Of a DNA stretch of 64,000 nucleotides, positions 8,460 to 15,996 are shown piece by piece. The notes beneath the pieces are model-generated. The model saw only the letters and a list, made by a program, of their open reading frames with translations. It did not search any database and had not been told where the DNA came from. The first letter of the stretch is position 1; every line of letters starts with the position of its first letter. Origin of the DNA: Chryseobacterium kimseyorum (lineage in GTDB: Bacteria; Bacteroidota; Bacteroidia; Flavobacteriales; Weeksellaceae); assembly GCF_025971945.1 (NCBI RefSeq), contig NZ_JAPDHW010000008.1:141334-205333 (forward strand), in the 5' to 3' direction. A program made the position numbers and the translations under genes.

Positions 8460-9389
8460 ATGAATAATAATCCTCTTCTCAATTGCGATTACGAAAAAGG
8501 TGTGTGCGAAATTTTGAAAACACCTGCTGACGAATCATCTTCTGCTGAATTTACCACAGCAAAAACAGATAAAATTAAAATTATATACTACACAGATCCT
8601 ATCTGCTCATCATGTTGGGGAATTGAAGCTCAGCTTAGAAAATTTAAACTGGAATATGGTGATGCCGTAGAAATCGATTACCGAATGGGCGGACTTCTAC
8701 CGTCGTGGGATATCTACAATTCAGGTGGAATCAGTAAGCCGAGTGACGTTGCAGGACATTGGGAAGAAGTGAGCCCGCATTATAAAATGCCAATCGACGG
8801 TGGCGTTTGGATTGAAGATCCTTTAAACTCATCATATCCTCCATCCATTGCATTCAAAGCAGCACAGATGCAGGATGAAAAGAAAGCGATTGTATTTTTA
8901 AGAATTCTCCGTGAAATGGTCTTCTTAGACAAATTAAATATCACAAAAGATGAGCATCTTGAAAAAGCTGCGGCTTTGGCAAAATTAGATGTTGCACAAT
9001 GGAAAGATGATTATGAATCTAAAGCACAAATCGAGTTTAAAAAAGATCTTGATCTTGGAAAACAGTTGGGAGTAAGAGGATTTCCTACTTTGATCTTCGT
9101 GAAAGATGATGAAATGCTTGACGTACTGTATGGTTTCAAACCTTACGAAGAGTTTGAGAAAAGAGTAAAAAAGATCAATCCTCAAGCGAAAAAGAAAGAA
9201 TATTCTGCAGACTGGCAAAATCTGTTTGCGGTATATCCAACTTTGACCACTCAGGAATTTGCTGTACTTTCTAATATTTCGTTTGAAAAATCTCAGGAAT
9301 TTTTACTGAATCTGAGCGCTGAAAATAAATTGAAGCACAAGAAGATTAAAAATGGTGATCTTTGGATTTTGAATTCAAATTCTAATTAA
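8460..9389 (+). CDS. DsbA-like thioredoxin-fold protein (SpxH-type)
   Basis: 309 residues from ATG 8460; an upstream in-frame ATG at 8391 adds a poorly structured stretch and is less likely. The DsbA-like core has an active-site C49-S-S-C52 (DPICSSCWG) and the cis-Pro loop GFPTLIF. It is most like the DsbA/FrnE group that includes ClpXP adapter SpxH. There is no signal peptide, so it acts in the cytoplasm. A C-terminal extension of about 80 residues after the thioredoxin fold looks like a small winged-helix-type module. It is followed by a monooxygenase gene after one base, and an aminotransferase. Confidence 0.8.
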   Translation: MNNNPLLNCDYEKGVCEILKTPADESSSAEFTTAKTDKIKIIYYTDPICSSCWGIEAQLRKFKLEYGDAVEIDYRMGGLLPSWDIYNSGGISKPSDVAGHWEEVSPHYKMPIDGGVWIEDPLNSSYPPSIAFKAAQMQDEKKAIVFLRILREMVFLDKLNITKDEHLEKAAALAKLDVAQWKDDYESKAQIEFKKDLDLGKQLGVRGFPTLIFVKDDEMLDVLYGFKPYEEFEKRVKKINPQAKKKEYSADWQNLFAVYPTLTTQEFAVLSNISFEKSQEFLLNLSAENKLKHKKIKNGDLWILNSNSN

Positions 9390-9390
9390 A

Positions 9391-10476
9391 ATGAGCAAAG
9401 TTGCAATTGTAGGAGCCGGCGTTTCAGGATTAAGCATGGCCAATTATTTAGAAAAAAACAATATCGATTACCATCTTTACGAAAGACGCACAAAAGACGA
9501 CTTAAAGGGTCATGGTTTTATCCTGCCTAAAGAAGGAATTGAATATCTTTCTGAAATTATTGACATCAATGATCTTTATACCAAAGGTAGTTTCCTGAAA
9601 AAATATATTCATTACTGTCACAACGGAAATGTTCTTTCAGAAAAAGATCTGGATAATGTTTTTGTGATTTCAAGAAGTACTCTGATTGAAGTTTTAAGCC
9701 AAAATATTCCGGCAGACAAAATTTCTTACAGAAATACGCTTAATCTGACAGGTTTTTCAGATGGTAAAGCCGAACTTGAATTTGAAGATCACACAAAACT
9801 GCAGGCTGATGTTGTGATCGCATCAGACGGTTCACGAAGCAGAATCAGAAGGGCAATCTTTCAGGATGAAGTGATGAAAGCAGTGCGAGAAAATGAAGTC
9901 GTGAACATTATTGAAAATGAAGAAATTGCCAGCCAAATTGAAGGCAACTTTCACAAATTTCATCATGAAGACGGCGGTTTAACTTTCGGTGTTTTAAAAC
10001 TGTCTCCTACTAAAATCCTCTGGTATTGCCAGTTTGACATTACCCGTTATTTTATTAACGAAGATTATACAGCGGACTGCATCAGACAGTTTATGCTAGA
10101 CAATTTCGGAGACTGGAATCCTTTGGTTTCATCGATTGTAAAAGAATCAAGCTACGACAATGCACACATCTGGAGAGTATATGAACTGGAAAAACTGAAT
10201 CCTTTTCATTATAAAAATATTGCATTTCTCGGTGACGCAGCGCATCCTCTGATTCCTTTTACGAGTCAGGGTGTAACTTCGGCATTGAAAGATTCTTATA
10301 TTCTGACTCAGCTTTTACTGGAAAATAAAGATCTGGAAGAAACCTTTGAAAAATATGAGCAGGAAAGAAAACCTGAGATAGAAATACACATCAAAAACGG
10401 CAGAATACTGCTTGAGCAGTTTTTGTTACCTGTCAGCGAACAACCAAAAGACTCTTTACCAATCTCTTACAAATAA
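9391..10476 (+). CDS. FAD-dependent monooxygenase (PHBH fold)
   Basis: 361 residues. A GxGxxG dinucleotide motif sits at the N-terminus (VAIVGAGVSGLSMANYL), a DG motif occurs mid-protein (ASDGSRSRIRRAI) and the second FAD motif is at about residue 280 (FLGDAAHP). These define class A flavoprotein hydroxylases. The substrate is unknown. It begins one base after the DsbA-like gene and ends one base before the aminotransferase ATG, so the three genes form one tightly packed operon. Confidence 0.88.
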   Translation: MSKVAIVGAGVSGLSMANYLEKNNIDYHLYERRTKDDLKGHGFILPKEGIEYLSEIIDINDLYTKGSFLKKYIHYCHNGNVLSEKDLDNVFVISRSTLIEVLSQNIPADKISYRNTLNLTGFSDGKAELEFEDHTKLQADVVIASDGSRSRIRRAIFQDEVMKAVRENEVVNIIENEEIASQIEGNFHKFHHEDGGLTFGVLKLSPTKILWYCQFDITRYFINEDYTADCIRQFMLDNFGDWNPLVSSIVKESSYDNAHIWRVYELEKLNPFHYKNIAFLGDAAHPLIPFTSQGVTSALKDSYILTQLLLENKDLEETFEKYEQERKPEIEIHIKNGRILLEQFLLPVSEQPKDSLPISYK

Positions 10477-10477
10477 T

Positions 10478-11635
10478 ATGTTTAATAATACTGATATAAA
10501 TTTTGAGGCTCTCAAAAAAAAGGCCTACAACGGAAGATGGGCAACATTAGAAGACGGAATCATCCCTCTTACCGCTGCTGATCCGGATTTCAGAATGTCT
10601 GCCGAAATCGAGCAGGGCATTATTGAATATATTAAAGATGGCTATTTAAGCTACGGACCATTTTCCGGATTACCTGAGTTTAAAAAAAGCGTCTCAGAGC
10701 ATTTCAATACAGGGAAAAACGGAAATTTCACTCCTGAAAATGTTTTGGCAGTCAACAGTGCTGCAATGGGAATGTTTATGGTTGCCAAATATGTTCTGAA
10801 TCCCGGCGACGAAGCGATCATCTTTGATCCGGTTGATTTCTTATTTAAAAAAACCGTTGATGCAGTGGGTGGAGTTTTGAAATTATGTCCGGTAGATTCC
10901 AAAACCGGAGATATCGATTTTGAGACATTGGTTTCCCTAATCAGTCCGAAAACCAAGATGATCAGCATCTGCAACCCTCACAATCCGGTTGGTCGTGTGT
11001 ATTCAAAAGAAATTTTAATTAAAATCTCTGAAATTGCCGCAGCTCATGATCTTTGGGTAATGAGTGATGAAATCTGGAGCGATATTGTTTACGATAAAAA
11101 AGAATTCAATACCTACTCTTCTGTTTCTGAAGCCGCAAAAAAGAAAAGTTTCACTGTATTCGGATTCTCAAAATCATTTGGAATTGCTGGTTTAAGAATC
11201 GGTGCTGTTTTATGCAATGATCAGGAGCTGTTGGATGATTTCACAGAAAAATCTCAGTTTAATTCTACCATTGAAGGCGTTTCCACTTTATCACAAATTG
11301 CTGCCAGTGTAGCCATCGACAGGGCGAAGCCATGGTTTAATGACTTCCTGACGCATTTACAGCATAACCGGGATTTGGCGCACAGCATCCTGAGCAACAC
11401 AGGAATTTTAACCCCGAACTTACCTGAAGCTACTTTCGTGATTTTCCCAAAAATAGAAAACGGAATGCCGAGTGATGAGTTTGCCCAACACGTTCTACAA
11501 CAAGCTAAAGTGGCTGTAGTTCCCGGCTCCGAGCGTTGGTTCGGAAAAGGAGCAGAAGGCCACATCAGAATCTGCTTTTCTACCTCGAGAGAGATTTTGG
11601 AAGAGGGACTGAACAGGATTATTAAGAGTTTTTAA
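10478..11635 (+). CDS. PLP-dependent aminotransferase or C-S lyase, class I/II (MalY/PatB-like)
   Basis: 385 residues. I set the start at ATG 10478, directly after the preceding stop codon; the open frame extends further upstream inside the monooxygenase gene. Fold-type I features: AADPDFRMS near the start, NPHNPVGR, SDEIWSDIVY, and FGFSKSFGIAGLRIG with the PLP lysine at about residue 232. The SDEIW stretch is common in the MalY/PatB cystathionine-lyase-like branch, so either transamination or C-S lysis is possible. Last gene of the three-gene operon. Confidence 0.88.
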   Translation: MFNNTDINFEALKKKAYNGRWATLEDGIIPLTAADPDFRMSAEIEQGIIEYIKDGYLSYGPFSGLPEFKKSVSEHFNTGKNGNFTPENVLAVNSAAMGMFMVAKYVLNPGDEAIIFDPVDFLFKKTVDAVGGVLKLCPVDSKTGDIDFETLVSLISPKTKMISICNPHNPVGRVYSKEILIKISEIAAAHDLWVMSDEIWSDIVYDKKEFNTYSSVSEAAKKKSFTVFGFSKSFGIAGLRIGAVLCNDQELLDDFTEKSQFNSTIEGVSTLSQIAASVAIDRAKPWFNDFLTHLQHNRDLAHSILSNTGILTPNLPEATFVIFPKIENGMPSDEFAQHVLQQAKVAVVPGSERWFGKGAEGHIRICFSTSREILEEGLNRIIKSF

Positions 11636-11639
11636 ACAA

Positions 11640-11669
11640 GATAAGGGGTGAAGTTTTTCATCCCTTATC
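11640..11669 (+). terminator. Hairpin after the aminotransferase operon
   Basis: A 13-bp stem with one G-T pair (11640-11652 with 11657-11669) lies four bases after the stop codon. There is no clear T-run behind it, so termination is likely but not certain. Confidence 0.5.
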
Positions 11670-11777
11670 TGTATAATCACTGGTAAAACTAACATTTTAC
11701 AAGGCTTCTTAACATACAATGCATAATAATCAGTTTATCAGTCTTCTTTATTTTTGCTGTATATAAAGTAACCAATA

Positions 11778-11957
11778 TTATTTTTTTGTTGATAAAAGAT
11801 AATATATCATAGTACCCCAAAAAGGACAAATTATTATCAAAAAAGAATAGTTAACTCTTTCTCTTTTTGTCAACTTAGGGTTGTTTCTAACGGAAATTAA
11901 TCCGGTGATGATAGTGAATATGATTGCTATTATAATTAGCACTGCAAAGATCTCCAT
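11778..11957 (-). CDS. Small PLDc_N-type membrane protein
   Basis: 59 residues, ATG at 11957. It has two hydrophobic segments: residues 2-22 (IFAVLIIIAIIFTIITGLI) and about 38-55 (SFLIIICPFWGTMIYYLL), separated by NNPKLTKRERV. The P-F-W-G-x-x-x-Y pattern in the second helix is that of the phospholipase D N-terminal membrane domain (PF13396) found alone in many small proteins. It is the last member of the minus-strand cassette, 159 bases after the C1 gene. Those 159 bases (11958-12116) show no further gene. Confidence 0.7.
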   Translation of the reverse strand: MEIFAVLIIIAIIFTIITGLISVRNNPKLTKRERVNYSFLIIICPFWGTMIYYLLSTKK

Positions 11958-12116
11958 GGTTGTATATATTTAAGTTTTGACAATTTCGTAGTGCTTTGTT
12001 TAAGAAGCACCAATAAATAGGCTAAGTAATTAGATCGTATTTCATCTAAGCTTCGTCTGCTATTTTGTTATAAAAATAAATGATCTTCTTAGCCAAGACA
12101 TTTTTCGATTTTAATT

Positions 12117-12269
12117 TTACTTTCTGATAAAATTTATAAAAAAATATCCTGCGGAAATAATTAGGCTTCCAAAACTAATGATTGAAGGAAGATCCCAGAT
12201 TTCGTGATAGTAATTTGTAAAAGTAGCGGCAGATGCCTGAGCTGCGAATAAAATGGCAATTTGTTTCAT
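12117..12269 (-). CDS. Family C small membrane protein, copy 1
   Basis: 50 residues, ATG at 12269, stop at 12117. It starts MKQIAILFAAQASAATF, then YYHEIWDLPSIISFGSLI, then a hydrophobic end with a basic tail (FIRK). A near-identical copy lies at 15822-15980; residues 9-36 are identical apart from one substitution (T18 against I18). Conservation of the reading frame between the copies supports translation. It may have an N-terminal amphipathic segment and one transmembrane helix. No known family recognised. It lies 34 bases after the barrel gene in the left cassette. Confidence 0.65.
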   Translation of the reverse strand: MKQIAILFAAQASAATFTNYYHEIWDLPSIISFGSLIISAGYFFINFIRK

Positions 12270-12303
12270 TGTTTTATTTTTTTTGATAAACTCACATTAA
12301 TAT

Positions 12304-12735
12304 TTAAAAACTGAATCTGTAAAATAAATTCATGGCGGTGAATATTTTAGCTTTATTAAAATTGTTGGAAACTTTTAGTCCTACAAGAGATTTTTGCTCT
12401 ATTCGATAACCCATGTTTACACCAAGCTGGTAGTTGAGATATGTTTTATCCTCAGCGAACGCAGCTCCAAAGCCAGTGAATCCTGAAAAGACAATCTTTT
12501 TTTCCGAAGAAGATTCCAATCCAAATACGGCATTCGCCAGATTTATATCTCTTGACTGAATATAGTTGGCTTCCACAAAATAATTGTTGTTGAACTGGTA
12601 ACCGACCGCAAGGTCAAAATCAAAAGCAGCTGTTTTTTTATGTGCCAATACTCCGGCTCCAGCTGATACATAAGTGCTGTTTTGTGAAAACACTAAAGAT
12701 GACAGTAGTAAAAATGGCAATACTAATTTTTTCAT
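12304..12735 (-). CDS. Small outer-membrane beta-barrel protein
   Basis: 143 residues: a signal peptide (1-18, ...SLVFSQ) then alternating strands of the OmpA/Opa-like porin-family type (YVSAGAGVLAHKK, FDFDLAVGYQF, YFVEANYIQSRD), ending in an aromatic-rich strand with a terminal Phe (NLFYRFSF). That terminal Phe is the usual BAM signal. It is 12 bases after the aspartyl-protease gene and is surely cotranscribed. Role unknown. Confidence 0.78.
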   Translation of the reverse strand: MKKLVLPFLLLSSLVFSQNSTYVSAGAGVLAHKKTAAFDFDLAVGYQFNNNYFVEANYIQSRDINLANAVFGLESSSEKKIVFSGFTGFGAAFAEDKTYLNYQLGVNMGYRIEQKSLVGLKVSNNFNKAKIFTAMNLFYRFSF

Positions 12736-12747
12736 GTATATTTTAGT

Positions 12748-13854
12748 TTATTTAATTTTTATGTTTAATTTTTCCCAATCTTCCGTAGAGTTAAGTAGAC
12801 TTTGCATTTCACAAAGATTTTGTGGAGTAATAGTTTTATTGTTGACGGAAATGATTTCTTTGCTTATTCCGAAGTTGGAATCACTTGTAGAATAGCTTAC
12901 TATTAACTTTCCTTGATATGCGCTTGCCACATGTACAGCATGATTTTTAGAATATGGATTATTCAGCTTTGTAGCGTCTATTATTTTGTAATAGATTTTC
13001 TTGTTTTTGCGGTCAATTATCCAATTGAATTTTTTTATAAAATTAAAATTTACAATGCTGCGTTTTGACCCTTTTGAAATTCCAACGTACTGAGTGAATT
13101 TTGTATTTTTCATCTGGAAATCCGCATCATACATTTTCAAATGATTTACAATCTGTGAACCTCCCACACTTTTTCCGATATAATCAATAGAATTCAAAAG
13201 TTCTTTAGGCTTAAAAATTTCATCATTTAAAAGTATTGGTCCATTATTACCTGTATCAAAAATGAAAAAGTCACTTCTTCCCAATGCAAACAATTTGATT
13301 TTAAAAACCGAAGACACAGAACTGAATTTGCTTTCCATGAATGTATATCCAATTGGAGCAGTTTGCAATTTATCGAGTATTTTGATGTAGCCTTTTTCAT
13401 AATTCAATTCTACGGGCAAGTCAGAATCTGTCATGATGTTGATCAAACCTTCATATTCATCATTATGGAAACAGTCTTCTTTTTCTCTACCTGTTATAAA
13501 AATGGGAATGTTCTTTAGCCTGAAAAGTTTTGAGGAAATAGAATCTGTTACATAGTAAACAGATGAAACTTTATACTGTTTGTCAAAACCCGAAATATCA
13601 CGCTGTCTAAGAATTTTGGCTTGCTTAAGATCGAATTTTGCTTCATTAATTGTAACATCAGCTCCGCTCCCAGTATCAAAATACAGGTTATAGTTCGCAC
13701 CATTTATACTTGCAGTTACTGTTTTCTTATTGTCATTGTTGAAGTTGAGCACAACACCTTTTTCATAAATGTACGATTGATTGAACGCATTTGCAATCTC
13801 TTTACAAGAAGTTAATAAGTAGGCGAATACAAATAGTAATATTATTTTTTTCAT
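12748..13854 (-). CDS. Secreted aspartyl protease-like lipoprotein
   Basis: 368 residues from ATG 13854. Lipobox LTSC puts the acylated Cys at 17. Two Asp-Thr-Gly motifs are visible, D60-T-G-S-G and D200-T-G-N-N-G, one per lobe, as in single-chain pepsin-like or paired retropepsin-like proteins of Bacteroidota. The C-terminal about 60 residues (GKLIVSYSTSD, then GISKEIISVNNK) look like a PDZ-type domain. Its start codon overlaps the stop of the family A1 gene (TAATG), indicating translational coupling. Probable site is the periplasm or the outer-membrane inner face. Protease activity is inferred from motifs only. Confidence 0.78.
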   Translation of the reverse strand: MKKIILLFVFAYLLTSCKEIANAFNQSYIYEKGVVLNFNNDNKKTVTASINGANYNLYFDTGSGADVTINEAKFDLKQAKILRQRDISGFDKQYKVSSVYYVTDSISSKLFRLKNIPIFITGREKEDCFHNDEYEGLINIMTDSDLPVELNYEKGYIKILDKLQTAPIGYTFMESKFSSVSSVFKIKLFALGRSDFFIFDTGNNGPILLNDEIFKPKELLNSIDYIGKSVGGSQIVNHLKMYDADFQMKNTKFTQYVGISKGSKRSIVNFNFIKKFNWIIDRKNKKIYYKIIDATKLNNPYSKNHAVHVASAYQGKLIVSYSTSDSNFGISKEIISVNNKTITPQNLCEMQSLLNSTEDWEKLNIKIK

Positions 13855-14078
13855 TATTGTTTCTTGATTATTGTAGAAAGATATTTTATAAAGATCACGG
13901 TAAGCGCACCGAAGCATATTCCCCAGCTGAAGGATTTCTTTACAAAGTCTTTGATTTCTTCATTCCCTTCAGAGATCATTGTATCGAAAACTGAGGAGCT
14001 GAAAAATCTGGAGATTACGAATGCAAAGATAATGAGCGGAATTGCATTGATAAATTTGTTTTTGGTATTTACAGTCAT
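13854..14078 (-). CDS. Family A small membrane protein, copy 1
   Basis: 74 residues with two predicted membrane segments: AIPLIIFAFVISRFF near 12-26, and GICFGALTVIFIKYL near 53-67. Between them lies the strongly conserved core NEEIKDFVKKSFSW. The core is identical in copy 2 (15997-16227), and the DNA is almost identical over some 70 bases. Family unknown to me. The stop overlaps the start of the aspartyl protease by one base. Confidence 0.75.
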   Translation of the reverse strand: MTVNTKNKFINAIPLIIFAFVISRFFSSSVFDTMISEGNEEIKDFVKKSFSWGICFGALTVIFIKYLSTIIKKQ

Positions 14079-14097
14079 TTCTTATTCTCTTGTTTTA

Positions 14098-14313
14098 CTA
14101 GTGTTTCCGTAAAAGTTTTGTATAGTTTTTATCATCAATATAAATACTGAATGTTTAAAAATAATAACACATAGTTTCTTTTAAAATCAATAGATTCTTG
14201 AAAGAAGTTTGTTAACGTGGCGAACACTATTTTAAAGCTGGTCATGCTGATTATCACGCTTTTATAAATTATGTTCTGGTTGAACTTTCAAGCCAGTATC
14301 TTTTATTATTCGT
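14098..14313 (-). pseudogene. Decayed family B small membrane protein gene
   Basis: Read on the minus strand from 14313, the sequence aligns over full length with the B genes: NNKRYWLESSTRT matches NNKRNWLENPTKT, and further on NFFQESIDFK matches DFFQEPLDLK, then LLFLNI matches the LFLNI/SILNI of B1 and B3. The start codon is changed to ACG and several in-frame stops interrupt it. At 216 bases it is only three short of an intact B gene. It sits seven bases after B1 and before A1, as the third tandem B copy. Not translated as such. Confidence 0.8.
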
Positions 14314-14320
14314 TTATTGA

Positions 14321-14539
14321 TCATTTATTTTTGTAATAATTTCTAATCACTTTAAGCATTGTGATAGTAGCAAAAATGTTCAGGAACAATAAAACAATAT
14401 TGACCTTTAGATCAAACGGTTTCTGAAAAAAATCTGTCATTGTAGCAACCATAATAATTAAGCTGATTATGTAGACGGTAAGACTTATTAAAAATTGTGT
14501 TTTGGTTGGGTTTTCAAGCCAGTTTCTTTTGTTATTCAT
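14321..14539 (-). CDS. Family B small membrane protein, copy 1
   Basis: 72 residues with the family layout: an N-terminal cytosolic motif (NWLENPTKTQF), a first helix (LISLTVYIISLIIMVATM), the motif TDFFQKPFDLK, and a second helix (VNIVLLFLNIFATITMLKVI) with a basic tail. Intact copies B1, B2 and B3 all have exactly 219 bases. B1 starts 12 bases after B2 in the same operon. No known family recognised. Confidence 0.78.
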   Translation of the reverse strand: MNNKRNWLENPTKTQFLISLTVYIISLIIMVATMTDFFQKPFDLKVNIVLLFLNIFATITMLKVIRNYYKNK

Positions 14540-14551
14540 CTGATTAATTAT

Positions 14552-14770
14552 TTAGTTTTTTTTGAAATAGTTTGTTGAAATTTTTGCAATTGCAATCGTT
14601 GCAAAGGTGAGGACGACAAGAAGCATATAATTTTCTCTGAAAGCCGGTGCTTTTTCAAAAAGTTCTGTCATAACAGCTACGATTAAAATTAAACTTACAA
14701 AGTACCAAGCTAAAACTATTATAAATTGTGTTTTTGTGGGATTTGTTACCCAATTGGTTTTCTGGCTCAT
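14552..14770 (-). CDS. Family B small membrane protein, copy 2
   Basis: 72 residues, first gene of the left cassette. It shares NWxxNPTKTQF, a first helix ending in VMTELFEK, and a second helix ending in a basic tail (NYFKKN) with B1 and B3, but it is the most divergent copy in the second half. The divergent 264-bp region upstream carries the four repeated regulatory sites and a -7 box at 14816-14823. Two-helix hairpin topology is likely; function unknown. Confidence 0.78.
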   Translation of the reverse strand: MSQKTNWVTNPTKTQFIIVLAWYFVSLILIVAVMTELFEKAPAFRENYMLLVVLTFATIAIAKISTNYFKKN

Positions 14771-14815
14771 AAATTATGTTTTAAATTTTAAAGAATTTTA
14801 ATTTTATTTCTGCAA

Positions 14816-14823
14816 CAAATGTA
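14816..14823 (-). promoter_or_regulatory. Candidate -7 box for the left small-protein cassette
   Basis: On the minus strand this reads TACATTTG (TAnnTTTG consensus), 46 bases before the B2 start codon. Operator site 1 begins 22 bases upstream of it, a placement that suits an activator. Confidence 0.55.
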
Positions 14824-14845
14824 TAATCGCTAAAAAAAACAATTG

Positions 14846-15019
14846 CTACACTAAAGGTTAGTTTCAAAGTTTAGCTTAGAATACTACACTTTTGGTTAGT
14901 CGGGTGACAAGCGTATAATTTTTTCTTATTTTAGGCAGCCCATAACATTTATATTTTTATAAGTCCTACACTTTTGTGTAGATTTGTTTTAATTTTCAAA
15001 TAACTGCACAACAGTGTGG
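14846..15019. promoter_or_regulatory. Array of four operator-like repeats
   Basis: Four 16-base sites: 14846-14861 (CTACACTAAAGGTTAG), 14884-14899 (CTACACTTTTGGTTAG), 14966-14981 (CTACACTTTTGTGTAG, a perfect inverted repeat) and 15004-15019 (CTGCACAACAGTGTGG). Centres are 38, 82 and 38 bases apart. One pair lies upstream of the minus-strand promoter and one pair brackets the plus-strand promoter of the LuxR-type gene. The obvious candidate ligand is that regulator. Confidence 0.65.
14979..14986 (+). promoter_or_regulatory. Candidate -7 box for the PAS-LuxR regulator
   Basis: TAGATTTG matches TAnnTTTG. It overlaps the right end of the palindromic operator at 14966-14981, so a protein bound there should block this promoter. 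Confidence 0.5.
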
Positions 15020-15034
15020 TTGTAATTTTATCAG

Positions 15035-15796
15035 ATGAGGGAAAAATTCAACAGCTTTTTTTCAAATAAAAATACCATTACTGAAATTTCAGATAAGGAT
15101 ATTTCACAGACAGAAAACTATCTGGAAGTCGTAAAAACCTTTGCCAAGCTCACATATCAAAGTGTCTATATTATCGATTATCAAAAGAGAAATTTTGAAT
15201 ATGTCTCAGATAATCCTATTTTTTTATGTGGCTTAACCTCTGAAGAAGTTAGAGAACTTGGCTACGATTTTTATTTTAAAAATGTGGGAGAGAAAGACCT
15301 GAACTTACTTTTAAAAATCAATCAAATTGGATTTGATTTTTTCGACAATCTTCCGGTGGAGGACAGAAAAAATTATACGATTTCCTATGATTTTCATATC
15401 ATTAATGAAAAAAAGAATTCAATCCTCATTAATCATAAACTTACTCCACTATTCCTGAATGAAGAAGGCAAAATATGGAAGGCAATGTGCATTGTTTCTT
15501 TAAGCCCAAATCATTCTTCAGGGAACATCATCATCTCCAGTATAAAGTCAGAAATTATATCAGAATTTAATCTCGAAGATAATGTGTGGGAGAATAAAAA
15601 GAAGGCAAAATTATCTGACCGTGAAACTGAGATTTTAACTTTACATGCGAGAGGCCTAACGATCAATGAAATTGCAGAAAAAATCTTTTTATCTCCCGAT
15701 ACGGTAAAATTCCACAGAAGAAAGCTATTTGAAAAAATGGGTGTGGAAAATATCACTGAAGCTTTATCTTACGCCACTCATAATAAACTGTTGTAA
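15035..15796 (+). CDS. PAS-LuxR transcriptional regulator
   Basis: 253 residues. Residues about 25-150 form a PAS-like sensor domain (SVYIIDYQKRNFEYVSDNP, FLCGLTSEEV). Residues about 189-253 are a LuxR/GerE helix-turn-helix (LSDRETEILTLHARGLTINE, LSPDTVKFHRRKLFEKMG). No receiver domain and no membrane helix, so it senses a cytoplasmic signal or partner. It is divergent from the left small-protein cassette and convergent with the right one, ending 25 bases from the C2 stop. The nearby operator array suggests it controls the cassette and itself. Confidence 0.88.
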   Translation: MREKFNSFFSNKNTITEISDKDISQTENYLEVVKTFAKLTYQSVYIIDYQKRNFEYVSDNPIFLCGLTSEEVRELGYDFYFKNVGEKDLNLLLKINQIGFDFFDNLPVEDRKNYTISYDFHIINEKKNSILINHKLTPLFLNEEGKIWKAMCIVSLSPNHSSGNIIISSIKSEIISEFNLEDNVWENKKKAKLSDRETEILTLHARGLTINEIAEKIFLSPDTVKFHRRKLFEKMGVENITEALSYATHNKLL

Positions 15797-15821
15797 AGTA
15801 ACCATTATATAAAAAAAGTGA

Positions 15822-15980
15822 TTAAAATTGCCTTCCAAGAAAATTTACAATCAAATATCCAGCGGAAATGACAAGGCTTCCAAAACTAATGATTGAGGGA
15901 AGATCCCAGATTTCGTGATAGTAATTTATAAAAGTGGCGGCAGATGCCTGAGCTGCGAACGGAATAGCGATTGGTTTCAT
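15822..15980 (-). CDS. Family C small membrane protein, copy 2
   Basis: 52 residues, ATG at 15980. It starts MKPIAIPFAAQASAATF and shares YYHEIWDLPSIISFGSL with copy 1; differences cluster in the last 15 residues. The DNA is nearly identical over about 95 bases. Last gene of the right cassette, 16 bases after A2. Confidence 0.65.
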   Translation of the reverse strand: MKPIAIPFAAQASAATFINYYHEIWDLPSIISFGSLVISAGYLIVNFLGRQF

Positions 15981-15996
15981 TGTTTTATTTTTAAAG

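Noticed and set aside
13791-14112. Plus-strand frames of 67 and 82 codons opposite A1 and the protease start.
   Set aside because: They are antisense shadows of the conserved A family and show no independent family features.
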